64,000 nucleotides of DNA, from positions 30,415,989-30,479,988 of the forward strand of contig NC_092572.1 in the NCBI RefSeq assembly GCF_037975245.1. The letters run 5' to 3'. This DNA comes from Apostichopus japonicus. Taxonomy: Eukaryota > Echinodermata > Holothuroidea > Aspidochirotida > Stichopodidae. Each line of letters starts with the position of its first letter. Position 1 is the stretch's first letter. A program made the translations under genes and the position numbers. Shown here piece after piece: positions 44,101-57,604 of the stretch. The notes below the pieces were generated by a model. It worked only from the letters and a program-made list of their open reading frames with translations, did not search any database and was not told the DNA's origin.

Positions 44101-44112
44101 TTCGAATGATCT
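41112..44112 (+). repeat. Mosaic satellite with partial internal repeats
   Basis: Built from pieces seen elsewhere. The CATTGGAATG unit occurs twice (41248, 42544) with matching flanks. GATAGATTGGTG cassettes occur near 41511 and 42939. A shortened 21-bp unit GATTGGGTAGCA lies near 43868. The first 2.3 kb is repeated at about 55.08-57.4 kb. Confidence 0.65.
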
Positions 44113-44500
44113 GTGTCGAACATTCGATTGATGGGTGTCATTCGATTGATCGGTGTCGCACATTCGATTGATCGGTGTCGCACATTCGATTGATCGGTTC
44201 TGCACATTCGATAGATTGGTGTCGAACATTCGATTGATTGGTGTCGCACATTCGATTGATCGGTATTGCACATTCGTTTGGTCGGTGTCGCATATTCGAT
44301 TAATCGGTGCAGAACATTCGATTGATGGGTACCGAACATTCGAATGATCGGTCTCGAACATTTGATTGATCGGTGCCGAACATTCGAATGATCTGTGTCG
44401 AACATTCGATTGATGGGTGTCATTCGATTGATCGGTGTCGAACATTCGATTGATCGGTGTCGCACATCCGATTGATCGGTGTCGCACATTCGATTGATCG
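44113..44500 (+). repeat. 388-bp tandem duplication, copy 1
   Basis: Repeats at 44501-44856. The length equals 16 units of 22 bp plus two of 18 bp. Both copies share GTGCAGAACATT (near 44308 and 44696). Confidence 0.85.
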
Positions 44501-44856
44501 GTGTCGAACATTCGATTGATGGGTGTCATTCGATTGATCGGTGTCGCACATTCGATTGATCGGTGTCGCACATTCGATTGATCGGTTCTGCACATTCGAT
44601 AGATTGGTGTCGAACATTCGATTGATTGGTGTCGCACATTCGATTGATCGGTATTGCACATTCGTTTGGTCGGTGTCGCATATTCGATTAATCGGTGCAG
44701 AACATTCGATTGATGGGTACCGAACATTCGAATGATCGGTCTCGAACATTTGATTGATCGGTGCCGAACATTCGAATGATCTGTGTCGAACATTCGATTG
44801 ATGGGTGTCATTCGATTGATCGGTGTCGAACATTCGATTGATCGGTGTCGCACATT
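44501..44856 (+). repeat. 388-bp tandem duplication, copy 2 (partial)
   Basis: Identical to copy 1 in the lines compared until about 44856, where TCCGATTGATCGG of copy 1 is replaced by TTCGATTGATGGG. Confidence 0.83.
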
Positions 44857-47800
44857 CGATTGATGGGTGTCATTCGATTGATCGGTGTCGAACATTCGAT
44901 TGATCGGTGTCGCACATCCGATTGATCGGTGTCGCACATTCGATTGATCGGTGTCGAACATTCGATTGATTGGTGCCGAACAATCGAATAATCGGTGTCG
45001 AACATTCGATTGATTGGTGCCGAACATTCGAATGATCTGTGTCGAACATTCGATTGATGGGTATCATTCGATTGATCGGTGTCGAACATTCGATTGATGG
45101 GTGTCGAACATTCGATTAATGGGTTGCGAACATTCGATTGATTGGTGTCGAACATTCGATTGATGGGTGCCGAACATTCGAATGATCGGTGTCGCACATC
45201 TGATTGATCGGTATCATTCGATTGATCGGTTTCGAACATTCGATTGATCGGTGTCGAACATTCGATTGATGGGTGTCGAACATTCGATTGATCGGTACTG
45301 CATATTCGATTGATCGGTGTCGAACATTCGATTGATTGGTGTCGCACATTCGATTGATGGGTGTCGCACATTCGATTGATGGGTGTCGAACATTCGATTG
45401 ATCGGTGTCGCACATTCGATTGATCGGTACTGCACATTCGATTGATCGGTGTCGAACATTCGAATGATCGGTGTCGAACATTCGATGGATGGGTGTCGCA
45501 CATTCGATTGATCGGTGTCGCACATTCGATTGATCGGTGTCGAACATTCGATTGATGGGTGCCGAACAATCGAATAATCGGTGTCGAACATTCGATTGAT
45601 TGGTGCCGAACATTCGAATGATCTGTGTCGAACATTCGATTGATGGGTGTCGAACATTCGATTAATGGGTTGCGAACATTCGATTGATTGGTGTCGAACA
45701 TTCGATTGATGGGTGCCGAACATTCGAATGATCGGTGTCGCACATCCGATTGATCGGTATCATTCGATTCATCGGTTTCGAACATTCGATTGATCGGTGT
45801 CGAACATTCGATTGATGGGTGTCGAACATTCGATTGATCGGTACTGCACATTCGATTGATCGGTGTCGAACATTCGATTGATTGGTGTCGAACATTCGAT
45901 TGATGGGTGTCGCACATTTGATTGATCGGTGTCGAACATTCGATTGATCGGTGTCGCACATTCGATTGATCGGTACTGCACATTCGATTGATCGGTGTCG
46001 AACATTCGAATGATCGGTGTCGAACATTCGATGGATGGGTGTCGCACATTCGATTGATCGGTGTCGCACATTCGATTGATCGGTGTCGAACATTCGATTG
46101 ATCGGTATTGCACATTCGTTTGGTCGGTGTCGCATATTCGATTAATCGGTGCCGAACATTCGATTGATGGATGCCGAACATTCGAATGATCGGTCTCGAA
46201 CATTTGATTGATTGGTGCCGAACATTCAATGATCTGTGTCGAACATTCGATTGATGGGTGCCGAACATTCGAATGATCTGTGTCGAACATTTGATTGATT
46301 GGTTCCGAACATTCGAATGATCGGTGCCTCACATTTGATTGATAGGTGCCGAACATTCGATTGATAGGTGCCGAACATTCGAATGATCGGTGTCGAACAT
46401 TCGATGGGTGTCGCACATCCGATTGATCGGTGTCGCACATTCGATTAATCGGTGCCGCACATTCGATTGATGGGTGTCGAACATTCGATTGATGGGTACC
46501 GAACATTCGAATGATCGGTGTCGAACATTCGATTGATGGGTGTCGCACATTCGATTGATGGGTGTCGCACATTCGATTGATCGGTAGTGCACATTCGATT
46601 GATCGGTGACGAACATTCGATTGATCTGTGTCGAACATTTGATTGATGGGTGTCATTCGAATGATCGGTGCCTCACATTCGATTGATAGGTGCCGAACAT
46701 TCGAATGATCGGTGTCGAACATTCGATGGGTGTCGCACATCCGATTGATCGGTGTGGAACATTCGATTAATCGGTGCCGCACATTCGATTGATGGGTGCC
46801 GAACATTCAAATAAACGGATTCGAATATTCGATTGATGGGTGCCGAACATTCGAATGATCGGTGTCGAACATTTGATTGATTGGTGCCGAACATTCGAAT
46901 GATCTGTGTCGAACATTCGATTGATGGGTGTCATTCGATTGATCGGTGTCGCACATTCGATTGATCGGTGTCGCACATTCGATTGATCGGTTCTGCACAT
47001 TCGATAGATTGGTGTCGAACATTCGATTGATTGGTGTCGCACATCCGATTGATCGGTGTCGCACATTCGATTGATCGGTGTCGAACATTCGATTGATGGG
47101 TGCCGAACAATCGAATAATCGGTGTCGAACATTCGATTGATTGGTGCCGAACATTCGAATGATCTGTGTCGAACATTCGATTGATGGGTATCATTCGATT
47201 GATCGGTGTCGAACATTCGATTGATGGGTGTCGAACATTCGATTAATGGGTTGCGAACATTCGATTGATTGGTGTCGAACATTCGATTGATGGGTGCCGA
47301 ACATTCGAATGATCGGTGTCGCACATCTGATTGATCGGTATCATTCGATTGATCGTTTTCGAACATTCGATTGATCGGTGTCGAACATTCGATTGATGGG
47401 TGTCGAACATTCGATTGATCGGTACTGCACATTCGATTGATCGGTGTCGAACATTCGATTGATTGGGTCGCACATTCGATTGATGGGTGTCGCACATTCG
47501 ATTGATCGGTGTCGAACATTCGATTGATCGGTGTCGCACATTCGATTGATCGGTACTGCACATTCGATTGATCGGTGTCGAACATTCGAATGATCGGTGT
47601 CGAACATTCGATGGATGGGTGTCGCACATTCGATTGATCGGTGTCGCACATTCGATTGATCGGTGTCGAACATTCGATTGATGGGTGCCGAACAATCGAA
47701 TAATCGGTGTCGAACATTCGATTGATTGGTGCCGAACATTCGAATGATCTGTGTCGAACATTCGATTGATGGGTATCATTCGATTGATCGGTGTCGAACA

Positions 47801-48740
47801 TTCGATTGATGGTGTCGAACATTCGATTAATGGGTGTCGCACATCCGATTGATCGGTGTCGCACATTCGATTAATCGGTGCCGCACATTCGATTGATGGG
47901 TGCCGAACATTCGAATAAACGGATTCGAATATTCGATTGATGGGTGCCGAACATTCGAATGATCTGTGTCGAACATTTGATTGATTGGTGCCGAACATTC
48001 GAATGATCTGTGTCGAACATTCGATTGATGGGTGTCATTCGATTGATCGGTGTCGCACATTCGATTGATCGGTGTCGCACATTCGATTGATCGGTTCTGC
48101 ACATTCGATAGATTGGTGTCGAACATTCGATTGATTGGTGTCGCACATTCGATTGATCGGTATTGCACATTCGTTTGGTCGGTGTCGCATATTCGATTAA
48201 TCGGTGCAGAACATTCGATTGATGGGTACCGAACATTCGAATGATCGGTGTCGAACATTTGATTGATCGGTGCCGAACATTCGAATGATCTGTGTCGAAC
48301 ATTCGATTGATGGGTGTCATTCGATTGATCGGTGTCGAACATTCGATTGATCGGTGTCGCACATCCGATTGATCGGTGTCGCACATTCGATTGATCGGTG
48401 TCGAACATTCGATTGATGGTTGCCGAACATTCGAATAATCGGTGTCGAACATTCGATCGATGGGTGTCGAACATTCGAATGATCTGTGTCGAACATTCGA
48501 TTGATGGGTGTCATTCGATTGATCGGTGTCGCACATTCGATTGATCGGTGTCGCACATTCGATTGATCGGTTCTGCACATTCGATAGATTGGTGTGGAAC
48601 ATTCGATTGATTGGTGTCGCACATTCGATTGATCGGTATTGCACATTCGTTTGGTCGGTGTCGCATATTCGATTAATCGGTGCCGAACATTCGAATGATC
48701 TGTGTCGAACATTCGATTGATGGGTGTCATTCGATTGATC
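44857..48740 (+). repeat. Mosaic satellite related to 3.3-5.7 kb
   Basis: 46329-46616 matches 5238-5525, 25817-26104 and 33320-33607, so this segment exists in at least four dispersed copies. 47827-48740 is the same block as 57816-58729 (offset 9,989). Off-length units occur at CATTCAATGATC near 46226, GATTGGGTCGCA near 47461 and GATTGATGGTGTCG near 47808. Confidence 0.68.
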
Positions 48741-50251
48741 GGTGTCGAACATTCGATTGATCGGTGTCGCACATTCGATTGATGGGTGTCATTCGATTGA
48801 TCGGTGTCGAACATTCGATTGATCGGTGTCGCACATCCGATTGATCGGTGTCGCACATTCGATTGATCGGTGTCGAACATTCGATTGATGGTTGCCGAAC
48901 ATTCGAATGATCGGTGTCGAACATTCGATCGATGGGTGTCGAACATTCGAATGATCGGTGTCGAACATTCGATTGATGGGTGTCATTCGATTGATCGGTG
49001 TCGAACATTCGATTGATTGGTGTCGCACATCCGATTGATCGGTGTCGCACATCCGATTGATCGGTGTCGCACATTCGATTGATCGGTGTCGAACATTCGA
49101 TTGATGGGTGCCGAACAATCGAATAATCGGTGTCGAACATTCGATTGATTGGTGCCGAACATTCGAATGATCTGTGTCGAACATTCGATTGATGGGTATC
49201 ATTCGATTGATCGGTGTCGAACATTCGATTGATGGGTGTCGAACATTCGATTAATGGGTTGCGAACATTCGATTGATTGGTGTCGAACATTCGATTGATG
49301 GGTGCCGAACATTCGAATGATCGGTGTCGCACATCCGATTGATCGGTATCATTCGATTCATCGGTTTCGAACATTCGATTCATCGGTTTCGAACATTCGA
49401 TTGATGGGTGTCGAACATTCGATTGATCGGTGTCGAACATTCGATTGATTGGGTCGCACATTCGATTGATGGGTGTCGCTCATTCGATTGATCGGTGTCG
49501 AACATTCGATTGATCGGTGTCGCACATTCGATTGATCGGTACTGCACATTCGATTGATCGGTGTCGAACATTCGAATGATCGGTGTCGAACATTCGATGG
49601 ATGGGTGTCGCACATTCGATTGATCATTGTCGCACATTCGATTGATCGGTGTCGAACATTCGATTGATGGGTGCCGAACAATCGAATAATCGGTGTCGAA
49701 CATTCGATTGATTGGTGCCGAACATTCGAATGATCTGTGTCGAACATTCGATTGATGGGTATCATTCGATTGATCGGTGTCGAACATTCGATTGATGGGT
49801 GTCGAACATTCGATTAATGGGTTGCGAACATTCGATTGATCGGTGTCGAACATTCGATTGATGGGTGCCGAACAATCGAATAATCGGTGTCGAACATTCG
49901 ATTGATTGGTGCAGAACATTCGAATGATCTGTGTCGAACATTCGATTGATGTGTATCATTCGATTGATCGGTGTCGAACATTCGATTGATGGGTGTCGAA
50001 CATTCGATTAATGGGTTGCGAACATTCGATTGATTGGTGTCGAACATTCGATTGATGGGTGCCGAACATTCGAATGATCGGTGTCGCACATCCGATTGAT
50101 CGGTGTCATTCGATTCATCGGTTTCGAACATTCGATTGATCGGTGTCGAACATTCGATTGATGGGTGTCGAACGTTCGATTGATCGGTACTGCACATTCG
50201 ATTGATCGGTGTCGAACATTCGATTGATTGGTGTCGAACATTCGATTGATG
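48741..50251 (+). repeat. 1,511-bp tandem duplication, copy 1
   Basis: Repeats at 50252-51748. The length equals 62 units of 22 bp, seven of 18 bp and one 21-bp unit (GATTGGGTCGCA near 49447). Relative to 61.2 kb, both copies lack one GTACTGCA-type unit near 49435 and 50946. Confidence 0.83.
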
Positions 50252-51748
50252 GGTGTCGAACATTCGATTGATCGGTGTCGCACATTCGATTGATGGGTGT
50301 CATTCGATTGATCGGTGTCGAACATTCGATTGATCGGTGTCGCACATCCGATTGATCGGTGTCGCACATTCGATTGATCGGTGTCGAACATTCGATTGAT
50401 GGTTGCCGAACATTCGAATGATCGGTGTCGAACATTCGATCGATGGGTGTCGAACATTCGAATGATCGGTGTCGAACATTCGATTGATGGGTGTCATTCG
50501 ATTGATCGGTGTCGAACATTCGATTGATTGGTGTCGCACATCCGATTGATCGGTGTCGCACATCCGATTGATCGGTGTCGCACATTCGATTGATCGGTGT
50601 CGAACATTCGATTGATGGGTGCCGAACAATCGAATAATCGGTGTCGAACATTCGATTGATTGGTGCCGAACATTCGAATGATCTGTGTCGAACATTCGAT
50701 TGATGGGTATCATTCGATTGATCGGTGTCGAACATTCGATTGATGGGTGTCGAACATTCGATTAATGGGTTGCGAACATTCGATTGATTGGTGTCGAACA
50801 TTCGATTGATGGGTGCCGAACATTCGAATGATCGGTGTCGCACATCCGATTGATCGGTATCATTCGATTCATCGGTTTCGAACATTCGATTCATCGGTTT
50901 CGAACATTCGATTGATGGGTGTCGAACATTCGATTGATCGGTGTCGAACATTCGATTGATTGGGTCGCACATTCGATTGATGGGTGTCGCTCATTCGATT
51001 GATCGGTGTCGAACATTCGATTGATCGGTGTCGCACATTCGATTGATCGGTACTGCACATTCGATTGATCGGTGTCGAACATTCGAATGATCGGTGTCGA
51101 ACATTCGATGGATGGGTGTCGCACATTCGATTGATCATTGTCGCACATTCGATTGATCGGTGTCGAACATTCGATTGATGGGTGCCGAACAATCGAATAA
51201 TCGGTGTCGAACATTCGATTGATTGGTGCCGAACATTCGAATGATCTGTGTCGAACATTCGATTGATGGGTATCATTCGATTGATCGGTGTCGAACATTC
51301 GATTGATGGGTGTCGAACATTCGATTAATGGGTTGCGAACATTCGATTGATCGGTGTCGAACATTCGATTGATGGGTGCCGAACAATCGAATAATCGGTG
51401 TCGAACATTCGATTGATTGGTGCAGAACATTCGAATGATCTGTGTCGAACATTCGATTGATGTGTATCATTCGATTGATCGGTGTCGAACATTCGATTGA
51501 TGGGTGTCGAACATTCGATTAATGGGTTGCGAACATTCGATTGATTGGTGTCGAACATTCGATTGATGGGTGCCGAACATTCGAATGATCGGTGTCGCAC
51601 ATCCGATTGATCGGTGTCATTCGATTCATCGGTTTCGAACATTCGATTGATCGGTGTCGAACATTCGATTGATGGGTGTCGAACGTTCGATTGATCGGTA
51701 CTGCACATTCGATTGATCGGTGTCGAACATTCGATTGATTGGTGTCGC
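50252..51748 (+). repeat. 1,511-bp tandem duplication, copy 2
   Basis: Constant 1,511-bp offset from copy 1; the match ends near 51748, where GTCGAA becomes GTCGCA. It shares GTCATTCGATTCATCGG and GTCGAACGTTCG (near 50106 and 50169) with 51617 and 51680. Confidence 0.83.
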
Positions 51749-52980
51749 ACATTCGATTGATGGGTGTCGCACATTCGATTGATCGGTGTCGAACATTCGA
51801 TTGATCGGTGTCGCACATTCGATTGATCGGTACTGCACATTCGATTGATCGGTGTCGAACATTCGAATGATCGGTGTCGAACATTCGATGGATGGGTGTC
51901 GCACATTCGATTGATCGGTGTCGCACATTCGATTGATCGGTGTCGAACATTCGATTGATGGGTGCCGAACAATCGAATAATCGGTGTCGAACATTCGATT
52001 GATTGGTGCCGAACATTCGAATGATCTGTGTCGAACATTCGATTGATGGGTATCATTCGATTGATCGGTGTCGAACATTCGATTGATGGGTGTCGAACAT
52101 TCGATTAATGGGTGTCGCACATCCGATTGATCGGTGTCGCACATTCGATTAATCGGTGCCGCACATTCGATTGATGGGTGCCGAACATTCGAATAAACGG
52201 ATTCGAATATTCGATTGATGGGTGCCGAACATTCGAATGATCTGTGTCGAACATTTGATTGATTGGTGCCGAACATTCGAATGATCTGTGTCGAACATTC
52301 GATTGATGGGTGTCATTCGATTGATCGGTGTCGCACATTCGATTGATCGGTGTCGCACATTCGATTGATCGGTTCTGCACATTCGATAGATTGGTGTCGA
52401 ACATTCGATTGATTGGTGTCGCACATTCGATTGATCGGTATTGCACATTCGTTTGGTCGGTGTCGCATATTCGATTAATCGGTGCAGAACATTCGATTGA
52501 TGGGTACCGAACATTCGAATGATCGGTCTCGAACATTTGATTGATCGGTGCCGAACATTCGAATGATCTGTGTCGAACATTCGATTGATGGGTGTCATTC
52601 GATTGATCGGTGTCGAACATTCGATTGATCGGTGTCGCACATCCGATTGATCGGTGTCGCACATTCGATTGATCGGTGTCGAACATTCGATTGATGGTTG
52701 CCGAACATTCGAATAATCGGTGTCGAACATTCGATCGATGGGTGTCGAACATTCGAATGATCTGTGTCGAACATTCGATTGATGGGTGTCATTCGATTGA
52801 TCGGTGTCGCACATTCGATTGATCGGTGTCGCACATTCGATTGATCGGTTCTGCACATTCGATAGATTGGTGTCGAACATTCGATTGATTGGTGTCGCAC
52901 ATTCGATTGATCGGTATTGCACATTCGTTTGGTCGGTGTCGCATATTCGATTAATCGGTGCCGAACATTCGATTGATGGG
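51749..52980 (+). repeat. Satellite segment repeated at about 62.04-62.73 kb and 47.8-48.6 kb
   Basis: 51749-52436 corresponds to 62042-62728 at an offset of 10,293 bp. 52105-52752 repeats the block also seen at 47827, 57816 and 59609. Ordinary 22-bp units and 18-bp short units only. Confidence 0.7.
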
Positions 52981-55900
52981 TACCGAACATTCGATTGATA
53001 GGTGCCGAACATTCGAATGATCGGTGTCGAACATTCGATGGGTGTCGCACATCCGATTGATCGGTGTCGCACATTCGATTAATCGGTGCCGCACATTCGA
53101 TTGATGGGTGTCGAACATTCGATTGATGGGTGCCGAACATTCGAATGATCGGTGTCGAACATTTGATTGATTGGTGCCGAACATTCGAATGATCTGTGTC
53201 GAACATTCGATTGATGGGTGTCATTCGATTGATCGGTGTCGAACATTCGATTGATCGGTGTCGCACATCCGATTGATCGGTGTCGCACATCCGATTGATC
53301 GGTGTCGCACATTCGATTAATCGGTGCCGCACATTCGATTGATTGGTGCCGAACATTCGAATAATCGGATTCGAACATTCGATTGATGGGTGTCGAACAT
53401 TCGATTGATCGGTATTGCACATTCGTTTGGTCGGTGTCGCATATTCTATTAATCGGTGCCGAACATTTGATTGATTGGTGCCGAACATTCGAATGATCTG
53501 TGTCGAACATTCGATTGATGGGTGTCATTCGATTGATCGGTGTCGAACATTCGATTAATCGGTGTCGCACATCCGATTGATCGGTGTCGCACATTCGATT
53601 GATCGGTGTCGCACATTCGATTGATTGGTGCCGAACATTCGATTGATAGGTGTCGAACATTCGATCGATGGGTGCCGAACATTCGAATGATCTGTGTCGA
53701 ACATTCGATTGATGGGTATCATTCGATTAATCGGTTTCGAACATTCGATTGATGGGTGTCGAACATTCGAATGATGGGTGTCGAACATTCGATTGATCGA
53801 TGTCGCACATATCGATTGATGGGTGCCGAACATTTGAATGATCGGTGTCGAACATTCGATCGATGGGTGCCGAACATTCGAATGATCTGTGTCGAACATT
53901 CGATTGATGGGTATCATTCGATTGATCGGTTTCGAACATTCGATTGATCGGTGTCGAACATTCGATTGATGGGTGTCGAACATTCGATTGATCGGTACTG
54001 CACATTCGATTGATCGGTGTCGAACATTCGATTGATTGGTTTCGAACATTCGATTGATGGGTGTCGCACATTCGATTGATCGGTGTCGAACATTCGATTG
54101 ATCGGTGTCGCACATTCGATTGATCGGTACTGCACATTCGATTGATCAGTGTCGAACATTCGAATGATCGGTGTCGAACATTCGATGGATGGGTGTCGCA
54201 CATTCGATTGATCGGTGTCGCACATTCGATTGATCGGTGTCGAACATTCGATTGATCGGTATTGCACATTCGATTAATCGGTGTCGAACATTCGATTGAT
54301 GGGTGTCGCACATTCGATTGATCGGTACTGCACATTCGAATGACAGGTGTCGAACATTTGATTGATTGGTGCCGATCATCCGAATGATCATTCGATTGAT
54401 CGGTGTCGAAACATTCGATTGATTGGTGTCGAACATTCGATTGATTGGTGTCGCACATTCGATTGATTGGTGTCGAACATTCGAATGATCGGTGTCGAAC
54501 ATTTGATTGATTGGTGCCGAACGTTCGAATGATCTGTGTCGAACATTCGATTGATGGGTGCCGAACATTCGATTAATCGGTGTCGAACATTCGATTGATT
54601 GGTGCCGAACATTCGAATAATCGGTGTCGAACATTCGATTGATTGGTGCCGAACATTCGAATGATCGGTGTCGAACATTCGATTGATGGGTGTCGCACAT
54701 TCGATTGATCGGTGTCGCACATTCGATTGATTGTTGTCGCACATCCTATTGATCGGTGTCGCACATTCGAATAATCGGTGTCGAACATTCGATTGATTGG
54801 TGCCGAACATTTGATTGATCGGTGTCGAACATTCGATTGATGGGTGTCGCTCATTCGATTGATTGGTTCCGAACATTCGAATGATAGGTGTCGAACATTT
54901 GATTGATTGGTGCCGATCATCCGAATGATCATTCGATTGATCGGTGTCGAAACATTCGATTGATTGGTGTCGAACATTCGATTGATTGGTGTCGCACATT
55001 CGATTGATTGGTGTCGAACATTCGAATGATCGGTGTCGAACATTTGATTGATTGGTGCCGAACGTTCGAATGATCTGTGTCGAACATTCGATTGATGGGT
55101 GTCATTCGATTGATCGGTGTCGAACATTCGATTGATCGGTGTCGCACATCCGATTGATCGGTGTCGCACATTCGATTGATCGATGTCGCACATTCGATTG
55201 ATTGGTGCCGAACATTGGAATGATCGGTGTCGAACATTCGATGGGTGTCGCACATCCGATCGATCGGTGTCGCACATTCGATTAATCGGTGCCGCACATT
55301 CGATTGATGGGTGCCGAACATTCGAATAAACGGATTCGAATATTCGATTGATGGGTGCCGAACATTCGAATGATCTGTGTCGAACATTTGATTGATTGGT
55401 GCCGAACATTCGAATGATCTGTGTCGAACATTCGATTGATGGGTGTCATTCGATTGATCGGTGTGGCACATTCGATTGATCGGTGTCGCACATTCGATTG
55501 ATCGGTTCTGCACATTCGATAGATTGGTGTCGAACATTCGATTGATTGGTGTCGCACATTCGATTGATCGGTATTGCACATTCGTTTGGTCGGTGTCGCA
55601 TATTCGATTAATCGGTGCCGAACATTCGATTGATGGGTACCGAACATTCGAATGATCGGTCTCGAACATTTGATTGATCGGTGCCGAACATTCGAATGAT
55701 CTGTGTCGAACATTCGATTGATGGGTGTCATTCGATTGATCGGTGTCGAACATTCGATTGATCGGTGTCGCACATCCGATTGATCGGTGTCGCACATTCG
55801 ATTGATCGGTGTCGAACATTCGATTGATGGTTGCCGAACATTCGAATAATCGGTGTCGAACATTCGATCGATGGGTGTCGAACATTCGAATGATCTGTGT

Positions 55901-57400
55901 CGAACATTCGATTGATGGGTGTCATTCGATTGATCGGTGTCGAACATTCGAATGATTGGTGTCGAACATCCGATTGATCGGTGTCGCACATCCGATTGAT
56001 CGGTGTCGCACATTCGATTGATCGGTGTCGCACATTCGATTGATGGGTGCCGAACAATCGAATAATCGGTGTCGAACATTCGATTGATTGGTGCCGAACA
56101 TTCGAATGATCTGTGTCGAACATTCGATTGATGGGTATCATTCGATTGATCGGTGTCGAACATTCGATTGATGGGTGTCGAACATTCGATTAATGGGTTG
56201 CGAACATTCGATTGATTGGTGTCGCACATTCGATTGATCGGTACTGCACATTCGATTGATCGGTGTCGAACATTCGATTGATTGGTGTCGAACATTCGAT
56301 TGATTGGTGTCGCACATTCGATTGATTGGTGTCGAACATTCGATTGATGGGTGTCGCACATTCGATTGATGGGTACTGCACATCCGATTGATCGGTGTCG
56401 AACATTCGAATGATCGGTGTCGAACATTCGATTGATGGGTGTCGCACATCCGATTGATCGGTGTCGCACATTCGATTGATCGGTGTCGAACATTCGATTG
56501 ATCGGTATTGCACATTCGTTTGGTCGGTGTCGCATATTCGATTAATCGGTGCCGAACATTCGATTGATGGGTGCCGAACATTCGAATGATCGGTGTCGAA
56601 CATTTGATTGATTGGTGCCGAACATTCGAATGATCTGTGTCGAACATTCGATTGATGGGTGTCATTCGATTGATCGGTGTCGAACATTCGATTGATCGGT
56701 GTCGCACATCCGATTGATCGGTGTCGCACATTCGATTGATCGATGTCGCACATTCGATTGATTGGTGCCGAACATTGGAATGATCGGTGTCGAACATTCG
56801 ATTGATGGGTACCGAACATTCGAATGATCGGTCTCGAACATTTGATTGATGGTTGCCGAACATTCGAATAATCGGTGTCGAACATTCGATCGATGGGTGT
56901 CGAACATTCGAATGATCTGTGTCGAACATTCGATTGATGGGTGTCATTCGATTGATCGGTGTGGCACATTCGATTGATCGGTGTCGCACATTCGATTGAT
57001 CGGTTCTGCACATTCGATAGATTGGTGTCGAACATTCGATTGATCGGTATTGCACATTCGTTTGGTCGGTGTCGCATATTCGATTAATCGGTGCCGAACA
57101 TTCGATTGATGGGTACCGAACATTCGAATGATCGGTCTCGAACATTTGATTGATCGGTGCCGAACATTTGAATGATCTGTGTCGAACATTCGATTGATGG
57201 GTGTCATTCGAATGATCGGTGTCGAACATTCGATTGATCGGTGTCGCACATTCGATTGATGGGTGTCATTCGATTGATCGGTGTCGAACATTCGATTGAT
57301 CGGTGTCGCACATCCGATTGATCGGTGTCGCACATTCGATTGATCGGTGTCGCACATTCGATTGATGGTTGCCGAACATTCGAATAATCAGTGTCGAACA
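52981..57400 (+). repeat. Copy of about 36.87-43.3 kb
   Basis: The first part matches at a 16,117-bp offset (CATATCGATTG unit at 53808 and 37691). After the 3,237-bp copy 1 ends, the match continues to 40.9-43.3 kb at offsets of 13,965 to 14,079 bp. It carries the same ancestral bases as 36-38 kb (A53701, A54255, C54416), so it belongs to that lineage rather than the 8.9-22.3 kb lineage. Confidence 0.8.
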
Positions 57401-57604
57401 TTCGATTGATCGGTGTCGAACATTCGATTGATGGGTGTCGAACATTCGATTAATGGGTTGCGAACATTCGATTGATTGGTGTCGAACATTCGATTGATGG
57501 GTGCCGAACATTCGAATGATCGGTGTCGCACATCCGATTGATCGGTATCATTCGATTCATCGGTTTCGAACATTCGATTGATCGGTGTCGAACATTCGAT
57601 TAAT
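57401..57604 (+). repeat. Junction satellite
   Basis: Ordinary 22-bp units, including the ATCATTCGATTCATCGG block near 57547 seen at many other positions. It connects the copied 36.9-43.3 kb segment to the 1,793-bp duplication. Confidence 0.6.
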
